A stretch of 64,000 bases of DNA from Hyphomicrobiales bacterium (lineage in GTDB: Bacteria > Pseudomonadota > Alphaproteobacteria > Rhizobiales > Rhizobiaceae), in assembly GCA_900469345.1 (NCBI GenBank), contig UBWZ01000009.1, forward strand, positions 1-64,000, read 5' to 3'. Under the pieces are notes generated by a model. The model searched no databases. It saw only the letters and a program-made list of their open reading frames with translations, and was not told where the DNA came from. This document shows, piece after piece, positions 17,139-28,807 of this stretch (the stretch's first letter is position 1; each line of letters begins with the position of its first letter). Made by a program: the position numbers and the translations under genes.

Positions 17139-18509
17139 CTAGCGCCGTGCTCTGCCATTGTATTCCTTGACCGTTTCGCCGCCGAAGATCAGCCGCTGCG
17201 GGTTCTGGTCGAAATTGTCGATTGCGTTGTTCAGCGACTGCACCGTCTGGCGCGTGTCGGTCACCAGCGTCTGGATGTCCCTCAGGCCACCTGCGGAGAA
17301 GCGCTGCAGGTTGTCGGCGATCGGGCCAACCCTTGAATTGATATTGTCGGCCACGGTCTTGAACGACTGCAGCGTCTCGCGCGCCTGGGCGAACAGCCCT
17401 TGCGAATCGTCGCTGGAGACGAGGCCGTCGACCTTGGCGAGGATGGTATCGACGCGGCTCGACGCGGTGTTCAGCTTGCTGGCGAGGTCGCGGAAATCGC
17501 TGATCGCGCCGTTGATGTCGTCGCGGCGGTGGGCCACGTCGTCCACGACGGTGCGTGCCGAGCTCATCGTCTGGCGGACGTCCTCGGAGGCAGACGCGAT
17601 GTTGCGCAGAGCCATGCGGATCTGATCCGGGTTTGCCGCAGCGAGCAGGCCGTCCGCCCGTGTCAGGACGCTCTGGGCTGCCGTCCCCGATTGCGCGAAG
17701 CTCGCAGCCGCGCCGCGGACATTGGCCACGACGTCCTCGAAACTATCCGACGCATTGGCGGCATTGCGGGTCAGGCGCTCGGCATTGGAGACGACGGCGT
17801 TGACCTTTTCCGCATCGACGGCGCGGACCAGCTGCTCGGCGGCGGCAAGGGTCGAATTGAGGGTGGTCGATACCCGGTCGACGGCCGACGACAGCGTCGC
17901 AAGGCTGTTCAGGAACTTGTCGATATTGCCGGAATTGGCGCTGAGCGACGCGGTAAACACCTCGACATTGCGAATCGTCTGCGTCAGCGGTCCACGGGCG
18001 TCGCCGACGAAGCCCTGGATATCGCCGATCGCCTGGTTGGCCCGGTCCATGATCTTGTCGGCGGTGGCGAGAAGGTTGGTGACGCTCGACTGGTCGGCGA
18101 TCAGCACGGCAGGTCGGCCGGCGTCGATCGCCTTCTGGAGAATGTTTTCCTCGCCCTTGGCGCCGCCGGACAGTTCGATATAGGCAGCGCCCGTCAGGCC
18201 CTGCACTTCCAGGACCGCCTTGGTGGACTGGTAGACCGGCGCATCGGCGCGCACCTCGGTAAAGGCGATCGAGTATTTCGGATCGTCCGGATCGATGCTG
18301 AGGCTACGAACCGATCCCACGGGAATGCCGTTGAAGCGCACCGGCGAGCCGACGGACAGGCCGTTGGCCGAGCCCGGAATGCGAATCGCCAGCTCGGCCG
18401 TCGGCCCGCCACGGCCGGACTGTGCCATCCAGTAGACGAACCCGAAAGCGGCCGCGATCACCAGCAGCGTGAAGAAACCGACAAGGGCGTAATTGGCTTT
18501 GGTTTCCAT
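17139..18509 (-). CDS. mlaD: MlaD-like MCE-domain protein
   Basis: The 456-residue protein has one N-terminal membrane anchor (ALVGFFTLLVIAAAFGFVYW), then an MCE domain (about residues 38-115, with SANGLSVGSPVRFNGIPVG and VLEVQGLTGAAYIELSGG). A long alpha-helical tail of about 300 residues follows. MCE proteins form hexameric rings that bind phospholipid between the membranes. E. coli MlaD is only about 180 residues. The long helical tail resembles tube-forming MCE proteins and may bridge the periplasm. It lies eight bases after the ATPase gene. Confidence 0.9.
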   Translation of the reverse strand: METKANYALVGFFTLLVIAAAFGFVYWMAQSGRGGPTAELAIRIPGSANGLSVGSPVRFNGIPVGSVRSLSIDPDDPKYSIAFTEVRADAPVYQSTKAVLEVQGLTGAAYIELSGGAKGEENILQKAIDAGRPAVLIADQSSVTNLLATADKIMDRANQAIGDIQGFVGDARGPLTQTIRNVEVFTASLSANSGNIDKFLNSLATLSSAVDRVSTTLNSTLAAAEQLVRAVDAEKVNAVVSNAERLTRNAANASDSFEDVVANVRGAAASFAQSGTAAQSVLTRADGLLAAANPDQIRMALRNIASASEDVRQTMSSARTVVDDVAHRRDDINGAISDFRDLASKLNTASSRVDTILAKVDGLVSSDDSQGLFAQARETLQSFKTVADNINSRVGPIADNLQRFSAGGLRDIQTLVTDTRQTVQSLNNAIDNFDQNPQRLIFGGETVKEYNGRARR

Positions 18510-18517
18510 CAGTTAGG

Positions 18518-19372
18518 CTACTTCTCTGCTTGCCGGGTTGTAGGCTGTTCATCGGTCACGACAGAACGCGCACGCTTGCCGCGGAAATAGGATTGCACCC
18601 ACGGATCGTCGAATTCGAACATATCTTGTAGCGTACCTTCAACCAATACCCGCTTCTGACCGAGAACGGCAATACGGTCACATACGGAAAACAGGCTGTC
18701 GAGGTCGTGTGTGACCATGTAGACGGTGAGCCCCAGCGTGTCGCGCAGACGTGCGATCAGGGCGTCGAAATCGGCAGCGCCGATCGGATCGAGGCCGGAC
18801 GTCGGCTCGTCGAGGAAGACGAGGTCCGGATCGAGCGCCAGCGCTCGTGCCAGCGCCGCGCGCTTGATCATGCCGCCGGACAGCTCTGAAGGATATTTGT
18901 CCGCCGCGTCCGGCGGCAGGCCGACCATTTCGAGCTTCAGATAGGCGAGTTCGTCCATCAGCGACTGCGGCAGATCCAGATATTCGCGCATCGGCAGCTG
19001 GATGTTTTCCTTGACGGTCAGCGCCGAGAACAGCGCGCCGTGCTGGAAGAGTACGCCGAGCCGCGTGTCGAGCGCCATGCGCTGGTCGTCGTCGGCCTTG
19101 GCGTAATCGACGCCGAGGATTTCGATCGTTCCGGACCGCTGCGGCAGAAGCCGCAGGACGGTGCGCATCAGCACCGACTTACCCGTGCCCGAAGCGCCGA
19201 CGAAGCCGAGGATCTCGCCCCGGTAGATATCGAGGTTGAGCTTGTCGAGCACGAGGTTGTTGCCGAAGCCGACGGTGAGGTCGCGCACGGACAGCACGAC
19301 CTTGCGTTCGTCTTGCGACTGCGCCGGAGCCGTCGCGTCTGGGCTTTGGAGTTCGTTCACGTCCGCCTCCAT
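18518..19372 (-). CDS. mlaF: MlaF-like ABC transporter ATPase
   Basis: The 284-residue ATPase powers the Mla transporter. The Walker A is GASGTGKS, the signature LSGGMIKRAALARALA, and Walker B with D-loop LVFLDEPTSGLDP; the switch histidine is in YMVTHDLDSL. LSGGMIKR (in place of LSGGQ) is typical of the MlaF/Ttg2A subfamily. The ATG overlaps the permease stop by one base, so the two are coupled. Confidence 0.94.
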   Translation of the reverse strand: MEADVNELQSPDATAPAQSQDERKVVLSVRDLTVGFGNNLVLDKLNLDIYRGEILGFVGASGTGKSVLMRTVLRLLPQRSGTIEILGVDYAKADDDQRMALDTRLGVLFQHGALFSALTVKENIQLPMREYLDLPQSLMDELAYLKLEMVGLPPDAADKYPSELSGGMIKRAALARALALDPDLVFLDEPTSGLDPIGAADFDALIARLRDTLGLTVYMVTHDLDSLFSVCDRIAVLGQKRVLVEGTLQDMFEFDDPWVQSYFRGKRARSVVTDEQPTTRQAEK

Positions 19373-20514
19373 CAGAAATCGATCGCCGAGTAGAAGACGG
19401 CGAAGAAGGCGTCGAGCGCGATCACCGCGAAAATCGACTTCACCACGGAGGCGGTCACGTGCGAGCCGAGGGATTCCGCGCTGCCGCCGACCTTCATGCC
19501 CTCGACGGCCGCGACGATGCCGATGACCAGCGCCATGAACGGCGCCTTGATCATGCCTGCGGCAATCGAGGTATGGTCGACCGCCTCGTGCAGGCGTGAG
19601 AGATAGGTGTCGAAGGTGATGCCGGAGTAGGTATAGGCCACGACCGCGGCGCCGTAGAGTGCGGAGAAATTGGCGATGATCGTCAGCAGCGGCAGCGCGA
19701 CGGTCAGGGCCACGAGCCGCGGAAAGATCAGGACGCCGATGGGGTTGAGGCCGATGACGGTCAGGGCGTCGATCTCCTCGCGCATCTTCATGGAGCCGAT
19801 CTCGGCGGTAATGGCGCTTCCCGAACGGCCTGCGATCATGATCGACGTCAGGAGAACGCCGATTTCGCGCAGCTGCAGGATGCCGACCAGATCGACCACG
19901 AAGATCTCGGCGCCGAAATAGCGCAGCTGGAAGGCGCCCTGCTGGGCGATGATCGCCCCGATCAGGAAGGACATGAGAACGATGATCGGCACCGCCCGGA
20001 CGCCCATGCGGTCGATATGGGTCACGACGGAGGCCGGCGACACGCCGGAACCGCGGCCGAACTTCAGCTGAGCACCGCGCACCGCAGAGCCGAGAATATG
20101 CATGGCGGCATAAAAATCACCGCCGAGATCGACCATCATGCGGCCGAGCGGCGTAAACGCCCTTTCGAACAACGGCCGGCGATCAGCGTCGGATCGCGGC
20201 GGGGCCGGTGCCTCCTCGGGAAGCACGGCGATCAGTTCCTTGATCGGGCCGTGCACGCCCGTCAGCACCGGGTCACGACCCTGGTGCATCTTCGCGGTCA
20301 TCATGCGGCGGATCAGCCAGGCGCCGGCGGTGTCGATCTCTTCCAGCCCGGAGAGGTCGATTTCAAGCCGGCCCTGCCCTTGGGCCTGTTCCAGCCGCTC
20401 GAATTCCTTCAGCGTGCCGCCAATCGAATGATTGCGCCATTCCCCCGTCAGAACGTATCGTTCGGCGCCATCAGGCGCGTTCTCGGCTGTGATCTCGGCT
20501 GACTTGGTCGCCAC
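19372..20514 (-). CDS. mlaE: STAS-MlaE fused lipid transporter permease
   Basis: The 380-residue protein has an N-terminal STAS domain (GRLEIDLSGLEEIDTAGAWL, about residues 45-95). A MlaE-type permease of about 260 residues follows, with five or six membrane helices and the motif EIGSMKMREEIDALTVIGLNP. In E. coli the STAS protein MlaB is separate; here it is fused. The GTG at 20514 starts a normal N-terminus (VATKSAEITAENAPDG). An in-frame start at 20607 would run across the promoter region shared with the divergent gene. It is the first gene of mlaE-mlaF-mlaD-lipoprotein. Confidence 0.88.
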   Translation of the reverse strand: MATKSAEITAENAPDGAERYVLTGEWRNHSIGGTLKEFERLEQAQGQGRLEIDLSGLEEIDTAGAWLIRRMMTAKMHQGRDPVLTGVHGPIKELIAVLPEEAPAPPRSDADRRPLFERAFTPLGRMMVDLGGDFYAAMHILGSAVRGAQLKFGRGSGVSPASVVTHIDRMGVRAVPIIVLMSFLIGAIIAQQGAFQLRYFGAEIFVVDLVGILQLREIGVLLTSIMIAGRSGSAITAEIGSMKMREEIDALTVIGLNPIGVLIFPRLVALTVALPLLTIIANFSALYGAAVVAYTYSGITFDTYLSRLHEAVDHTSIAAGMIKAPFMALVIGIVAAVEGMKVGGSAESLGSHVTASVVKSIFAVIALDAFFAVFYSAIDF

Positions 20515-20555
20515 TGTTTCTATTCGCTTGCTGTCAAAGGGGGATTGCGACCAGG

Positions 20556-20584
20556 TTGATCGCAGATCGAAGAACCGCAATATA
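20556..20584 (+). promoter_or_regulatory. Candidate promoter of the dipeptide epimerase gene
   Basis: A TTGATC box (20556-20561) and an AATATA box (20579-20584) stand 17 bases apart, about 43 bases before the ATG at 20627. On the other strand the same spot reads CTATAT, the rhizobial -10 consensus. So the divergent mla promoter may overlap it. Confidence 0.5.
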
Positions 20585-20626
20585 GCCACCTCGATCAGAT
20601 TTACCACGATAGCCAGCGGAAAACCT

Positions 20627-21610
20627 ATGAGCCGTCACCTTCAAGCAACAATCGAAAGTTTTCCGATCGCCGGCGTGTTTACGATCTCCCGCGGATCGAA
20701 GACGCAGGCGGACGTGATCTGTTGCGTCATCACCGAGGACGGGATGACGGGACGCGGCGAATGCGTTCCCTATCGGCGCTACGGCGAGAGCCTTGACGGC
20801 GTGCTTGCCGAAATCGAGGCGGCCGCCGATGCGGTGCGTGGCGGACTGTCGCGGGCGGGGCTGCAGCAGCGCATGAAGCCGGGCGCCGCCCGCAACGCCA
20901 TCGACTGCGCCCTGTGGGACCTCGAGGCCAAAAGGAGCGGTCAACGGGTTGCGGCGATGATCAAGGCCAGCACCGACGGCTCTCTGGTGACGGCCTTTAC
21001 CCTGTCGCTTGGAGAACCCGAATCGATGGCCGCGCAGGCACGCCGGAATGCCACCCGGCCGTTGCTGAAGATCAAGCTCGGAACGGAAGACGACGGGCCG
21101 CGGCTCAAGGCCGTGCGGGAGGTAGCTCCCGATTCGCGAATCATCCTCGATGCCAATGAAGGCTGGACCGAGGACAACCTCGAGCGCCACATGGCGCTGG
21201 CGGCCGAGCTCGGCGTGGCGCTGATCGAGCAGCCGCTGCCCGCCGGACAGGATGCGGCGCTTGCCCAGATCCGCCGCGCGGTTCCCGTCTGCGCCGATGA
21301 GAGCGTGCATGCGACGGCCGACCTTGAAGGGCTTCGCGACCGCTACGACGCGGTCAACATCAAGCTCGACAAGACCGGCGGGCTGACCGAAGCGCTGGCG
21401 ATGAAGGCGGAGGCGCAACGGCTGGGGTTTGCGGTCATGGTCGGCTGCATGGTCGGCACCTCGCTTGCCATGGCGCCGGCGGTGCTGCTTGCCCAGGATG
21501 CCGACTTTGCCGATCTCGACGGGCCGCTGCTTCTGGCCCACGACCGGCCGCAGGGCCTGCGCTACGAGGGATCGCTGGTCTACCCGCCGGACGCGGCTCT
21601 CTGGGGCTGA
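20627..21610 (+). CDS. Enolase-superfamily dipeptide epimerase (YcjG/DgcA type)
   Basis: The 327-residue protein is an enolase-superfamily member of the L-Ala-D/L-Glu epimerase group. The catalytic set is visible: K148-x-K150 in LLKIKLG, metal ligands D175, E201 and D224 (LDANEGW, EQPLP, CADES), and K246 in NIKLDKTGG. Such enzymes epimerise dipeptides from peptidoglycan; a close variant (DgcA) racemises N-acetyl-D-glutamate. The fold and motifs do not decide between the two. The start has GGA seven bases upstream. Its 3' end overlaps the convergent MFS gene by 31 bases. Confidence 0.86.
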   Translation: MSRHLQATIESFPIAGVFTISRGSKTQADVICCVITEDGMTGRGECVPYRRYGESLDGVLAEIEAAADAVRGGLSRAGLQQRMKPGAARNAIDCALWDLEAKRSGQRVAAMIKASTDGSLVTAFTLSLGEPESMAAQARRNATRPLLKIKLGTEDDGPRLKAVREVAPDSRIILDANEGWTEDNLERHMALAAELGVALIEQPLPAGQDAALAQIRRAVPVCADESVHATADLEGLRDRYDAVNIKLDKTGGLTEALAMKAEAQRLGFAVMVGCMVGTSLAMAPAVLLAQDADFADLDGPLLLAHDRPQGLRYEGSLVYPPDAALWG

Positions 21611-22806
21611 AGCCGCAAGGCGAGCACGACGGTCGCGAGGCCCGCAAGGCCGACTAGCGACATACCGAGAAAACCCAGTCCCCCGAACTGGCGATACAGC
21701 CACCCGGAGGCAAGCGTCGATAATCCCAGAAAGGCGCCGCCATAGAAGACGTAGGCGCCCTGGACGGAGGCCTCCTGGTCCTCGCGGACCGATTCGACCA
21801 GCCGGTGCTGCAGGCCGAGATGGACCAGGGCGAACGTCAGAGCATGCATGAGCTGCAGGCAGAGCGTGCCCCACAGCCCCAGCGGCAGCGGAAAGAGCGC
21901 CCAGCGGAGAACCGCGGCGGCACATCCCCAGCGCATCAGCGTGCCCGGCGCGACACGCCTCGCGATCCAGCCGGAGAACAGGAACACCAAGATTTCGGCA
22001 AGCACGCCGGTGCTCCACAACACGCCGACCATGCCGCTGGAAAAGCCGGCCTGCCGCCAGTAGAGCGTGCTGAAGGCGTAGTACATGCCGTGGCTTGCCT
22101 GGATGAGCGCGGCGCCAGCCATCAGCACATGCAGGTGCACCGGCGCCCGCTGCCAGGCGGCGGCCGACGAAGCATCGGGTGGCAGTCCCCGCGGCGCGCC
22201 CAGCCGCGGCGCGGCAAAGGCGACGGCGAGCGTCAGCAGGAAGGCGGCGGCGAGCGCGGTCGGCACGAGCCCCGCTCCCCAGATGCCGATCAGCGCTCCG
22301 ACGGCAAGCGTTGCGGCGACGAAGCCGATCGATCCCCACACACGCATGCGACCGTACTGGAAGCCCCAGCGGCGCACGCCGGTGACGGTGATCGATTCGA
22401 CGATCGGCGGATAGGGTGCGAAGACGGCCGCCTGCAGGCCGAACACGATCAGCACCGGCCAGAAGGTGTGGGTGGCGAACAGGGCAAAGGCGGTCGCCAG
22501 CGACAGTGTGGCGGACCAAGCGAGCATGCTGCTGCGTTCGGGCAGACGGTCGGCGATCATGCCGGCGAAGGGTGCCGCGGCGACCCGCAGGACCATCTGC
22601 GCCGCCAGCACGATGCCGATCTCGTCGGAACTGAAGGACAGCGACTGAAGCCAGACGGGGAAATAGGGAAGAATGACACCGTTGACCGCGACCGTCGCGG
22701 CATAGGCGAGCGCGCAGCGCAGGGCAAAGAGCTGAGGCGGCACTAGCGCCTGGTTTTCATGGGTCAAGGCAGCACGGGGATTGGAAAGCCTTCGCGCTGC
22801 TAGCAC
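21580..22806 (-). CDS. MFS transporter (HcaT/LacY-like)
   Basis: The 408-residue protein has twelve predicted membrane helices and the MFS_1-like pattern, including GMIADRLPERSS after helix 2 and an internal repeat. The nearest type is the 3-phenylpropionate/nucleoside symporter-like branch. The substrate cannot be told from sequence. It converges on the epimerase and overlaps it by 31 bases. No terminator is visible between them. Confidence 0.83.
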   Translation of the reverse strand: MLAARRLSNPRAALTHENQALVPPQLFALRCALAYAATVAVNGVILPYFPVWLQSLSFSSDEIGIVLAAQMVLRVAAAPFAGMIADRLPERSSMLAWSATLSLATAFALFATHTFWPVLIVFGLQAAVFAPYPPIVESITVTGVRRWGFQYGRMRVWGSIGFVAATLAVGALIGIWGAGLVPTALAAAFLLTLAVAFAAPRLGAPRGLPPDASSAAAWQRAPVHLHVLMAGAALIQASHGMYYAFSTLYWRQAGFSSGMVGVLWSTGVLAEILVFLFSGWIARRVAPGTLMRWGCAAAVLRWALFPLPLGLWGTLCLQLMHALTFALVHLGLQHRLVESVREDQEASVQGAYVFYGGAFLGLSTLASGWLYRQFGGLGFLGMSLVGLAGLATVVLALRLQPQRAASGG

Positions 22807-22878
22807 GGATCGTCAGGTGATTCCTATGGCAAGAACTTGCCTTGCCCTGCCTTGCCCTGACCGGCCCGTCGCCGTCGC

Positions 22879-23694
22879 TCAGGCCGCCTGCATGTTCTTG
22901 GCGGCAGCCGGTCCGGGCAGCATGGTGATTTCGGCGGTTGCCGCAATCTGACCCCAGGTGATGAGCTCCAGCCTGCCGTCGTGATGTTCAACGATGGCCG
23001 TGCAGCTTTCGACCCAGTCGCCGGTGTTGACGTAGTGGATGCCTTCGATGTCCTCCATCACGGCGTGATGGATATGGCCGCAGATGACGCCCTCGACGTG
23101 GTTGCGGCGCGCCTCCTCGGCGACGATGCGCTGGAACTCGCCGATGAAGTTGACCGCGTGCTTGACCTGCAGCTTCGCCCAGGCGGAGAACGACCAGTAG
23201 GGCATGCCGAGGCGCCGGCGGACGGCTGCCAGGACGACGTTGATGGCGATCGCCGCGTCATAGGCCCAGTCGCCGAGATAAGCGAGCAGCCGCGCATTGC
23301 GCACCACGACGTCGAACTGATCGCCGTGCAGGACGAGGTATTTCTTGCCGTCGGCCATTTCGTGGATGACCCGGTCCGCCACCTCGATGCCGCCGAAATG
23401 CGTGCCCGGAAAGGAGCGGAGAAATTCGTCGTGGTTGCCGGGAATGTAGACGATGCGGGTTCCCTTGCGGGCCTTGCGCAGAAGTTTCTGGACCACGTCG
23501 TTGCAGCCCTGCGGCCAGTACCAGCTGCGTTTCAGGCGCCAGCCGTCGATGATGTCGCCGACAAGGAAGATGGTGTCTGCGTCATGGTAGCGCAGGAAAT
23601 CCAGCAGGAAGTCCGTTCGCGCCGCCTTGGAGCCCAGATGGACGTCCGAGATAAACAGTGTCCTGAAATGCTTCGACTGGACAGTATCGGTCAC
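22879..23694 (-). CDS. LpxH-like UDP-2,3-diacylglucosamine diphosphatase family phosphoesterase
   Basis: The 271-residue calcineurin-like metallophosphoesterase has all the metal-site motifs: DVHLG, GDIIDGW, GNHDE, LHGDQFD, and GHIHH near residue 205. LpxH hydrolyses UDP-diacylglucosamine to lipid X in lipid A synthesis. Alphaproteobacteria usually use LpxI, so this paralogue may have another substrate. The GTG start (23692-23694) has AAGGAAG upstream. It is divergent from the malic enzyme gene. Confidence 0.82.
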   Translation of the reverse strand: MTDTVQSKHFRTLFISDVHLGSKAARTDFLLDFLRYHDADTIFLVGDIIDGWRLKRSWYWPQGCNDVVQKLLRKARKGTRIVYIPGNHDEFLRSFPGTHFGGIEVADRVIHEMADGKKYLVLHGDQFDVVVRNARLLAYLGDWAYDAAIAINVVLAAVRRRLGMPYWSFSAWAKLQVKHAVNFIGEFQRIVAEEARRNHVEGVICGHIHHAVMEDIEGIHYVNTGDWVESCTAIVEHHDGRLELITWGQIAATAEITMLPGPAAAKNMQAA

Positions 23695-23908
23695 GGAAGT
23701 CTTCCTTTCGTCGCCGCGTGATGTGGTTTCAGAAATCAGACTCGTGTTTCAGGAAGATGACATAGTGCGCCGCAAAGGCCGGGCCGGTCGCCGGCGAAGG
23801 CGGTCCGCGGCGAGCGAAACCAGCCTGCCCGCCCGTGCAAAGTTGAGGGTGGACCCCCGGCGCATTTGTTGTATTGAGGGACCTCCCGGAACAAAGACCG
23901 AGCTTGAG

Positions 23909-26230
<2,322 letters not shown>

Positions 26231-26311
26231 TGCCGGCTGCCATGCGACCTTATGGGTTTTTAACCTCCACGGCGTAGGCTCCCGCCGGTGTCTTTAAGCG
26301 GGAGTTGGGCC

Positions 26312-26998
26312 TTGGATCTTCGCCGGGTGATGATAGCTGCAGTGCTCCTGCTGCCCGGGGCTGCGTCCGCGCGCGACACGGCCGTCTGTGCGGATCTCTA
26401 CCGCCAGCTGCACGACTCACCGGAGATCATCGGCAACACCCGGGAAATGCGGCGCTACGCCCAGGAACTCGGTCGCAAGAACACCGACATCCGGGCGCTG
26501 CGAACCGACATGCGCCGCAATGGCTGCGGCGGCGGCAGCATCGTCCAGCTGGGGTCGGCGCCCGACGACAGCTGCGAAGAGATGCGCCGCGATCTCGAAG
26601 CTCTTGAGGCCGAGCGCGAGGCGCTGGTGGTGGAGCGCCGCGACACTCTCGGGCTGGTGCGCTCGCAAAGCGAACGGGCGCCGGTGCTCGCCGCCATCCG
26701 CGAGAACAGCTGCATCCCCTCCGACCTGGAGCAGCAGAACAAGCTCGAGCAGGAGGAAAGGCTGAAGGTCCCGGGTCTGCAACTGCCGAAGGACGAGCAG
26801 CCCTATTCCGGCATCACCGACCTGCGGGGCCGGCCCTCGCCCAATTCGCAGACGGCGGTCGCCGACGGGCCGCCGCCGGTGCCGGACCGTCCCTATGATC
26901 CGGCCCAGCAGGTGCGCACGGTTGGCCCCGTCTTCTTTCCGGAGCAAAGCATAGACCTCGCCCACCCCAAGACGCCGGGCAGCCAGCCGCAGCAGTGA
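26312..26998 (+). CDS. Exported protein of unknown function
   Basis: The protein has about 228 residues with a signal peptide (MDLRRVMIAAVLLLPGAASA, TTG start at 26312 with GGGAG seven bases upstream). The mature part is helical with four or five cysteines, including GCGGG and DDSCEE, which may pair. A charged helix (about residues 85-115) and a Pro-rich tail follow. An earlier GTG at 26288 is less well placed. I recognise no family. Its stop abuts the convergent bluB stop, with no room for a terminator. Confidence 0.65.
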   Translation: MDLRRVMIAAVLLLPGAASARDTAVCADLYRQLHDSPEIIGNTREMRRYAQELGRKNTDIRALRTDMRRNGCGGGSIVQLGSAPDDSCEEMRRDLEALEAEREALVVERRDTLGLVRSQSERAPVLAAIRENSCIPSDLEQQNKLEQEERLKVPGLQLPKDEQPYSGITDLRGRPSPNSQTAVADGPPPVPDRPYDPAQQVRTVGPVFFPEQSIDLAHPKTPGSQPQQ

Positions 26999-27930
<932 letters not shown>

Positions 27931-27968
27931 CCTATCTATGGCCCGGCACACGCCCCATCCGCAACCGG

Positions 27969-28805
27969 TCAGGCGACCGGAAAGTAGCGGACATAGGCAA
28001 ATTCGTCGCCACCCGGCGCCCAGCAGGGCGAGTTCATCGTTCCCTGCCCGCCAAAAAGCTCGAACAGCGTCTCGGCGTTGCGACCGTCCGGTTCGGCCAT
28101 CCTCACCCGCACATGCAGATCGCGCGGATGGTCGAAGACGTCGCCGTCATAGGAGAGGAAGACGATCGTGTCGCCTGCCGGTGACGGGTGCGGGAACCAG
28201 TCGCCGTAGGGACTGTCGGTGATCCGCTCCGCCACGCCGCCATCGACGGGAACGCGCCAGATCTGCATGCGGCCGCTGCGGCTGGAGTTGAAGTAGATCC
28301 ACCGCCCGTCGGCGGAATAATCCGGGCCGTCATTGCGACCCTCGCCAAACGTCAGCCGCGTTTCCTCGCCGCCCTCGACGCCGATCGTGTAGATGTCGAA
28401 CAGGTCGTCGCGGATGCCGCAATAGGCGAAGCGCGTCCCGTCGGGGGACCAGCCGTGCCAGTAGGACGGCAGGTTGTTCGTGACAAGCCGCGGCGCTCCG
28501 CCTTCCGCGTCGAGGACGTAGATAGCAGACTTGCCGAATTCCACCTTGTCGGAAACGGCGATCAGCGACCCGTCCGGCGCAATGCCGTGGTCGTTGTTGC
28601 AGAGCGTCGCAAAGCCGGTATCGACGACGACTGGATCCTTGTCACCATTGAGCGACAGCCGGTACATGCGCCCTTCGCTGTTGAGCATCAGATGGCCGCC
28701 GTCCGGCGACCAGTTCGGCGCCTCAAACAGCCGGTCCGTCTGCCACAGGATCCGGGCGTTGCCGGTGCGGATGTTGAAGATTTCGACGGAGCTTCGCAAT
28801 GCCAT
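27969..28805 (-). CDS. TolB-like beta-propeller protein without signal peptide
   Basis: The 278-residue protein has four to five PD40/WD40-like blades with the recurring WSPDG, YSADGRWIYFNS and PSPAGD motifs of TolB-related propellers. Unlike TolB it has no signal peptide, so it should be cytoplasmic. The ATG lies two bases after the nadE stop (TGACCATG), which implies coupled translation. Role unknown; proteins of this type may sense a ligand or act on peptides. The link with NAD synthesis is suggestive only. Confidence 0.8.
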   Translation of the reverse strand: MALRSSVEIFNIRTGNARILWQTDRLFEAPNWSPDGGHLMLNSEGRMYRLSLNGDKDPVVVDTGFATLCNNDHGIAPDGSLIAVSDKVEFGKSAIYVLDAEGGAPRLVTNNLPSYWHGWSPDGTRFAYCGIRDDLFDIYTIGVEGGEETRLTFGEGRNDGPDYSADGRWIYFNSSRSGRMQIWRVPVDGGVAERITDSPYGDWFPHPSPAGDTIVFLSYDGDVFDHPRDLHVRVRMAEPDGRNAETLFELFGGQGTMNSPCWAPGGDEFAYVRYFPVA

Positions 28806-28807
28806 GG

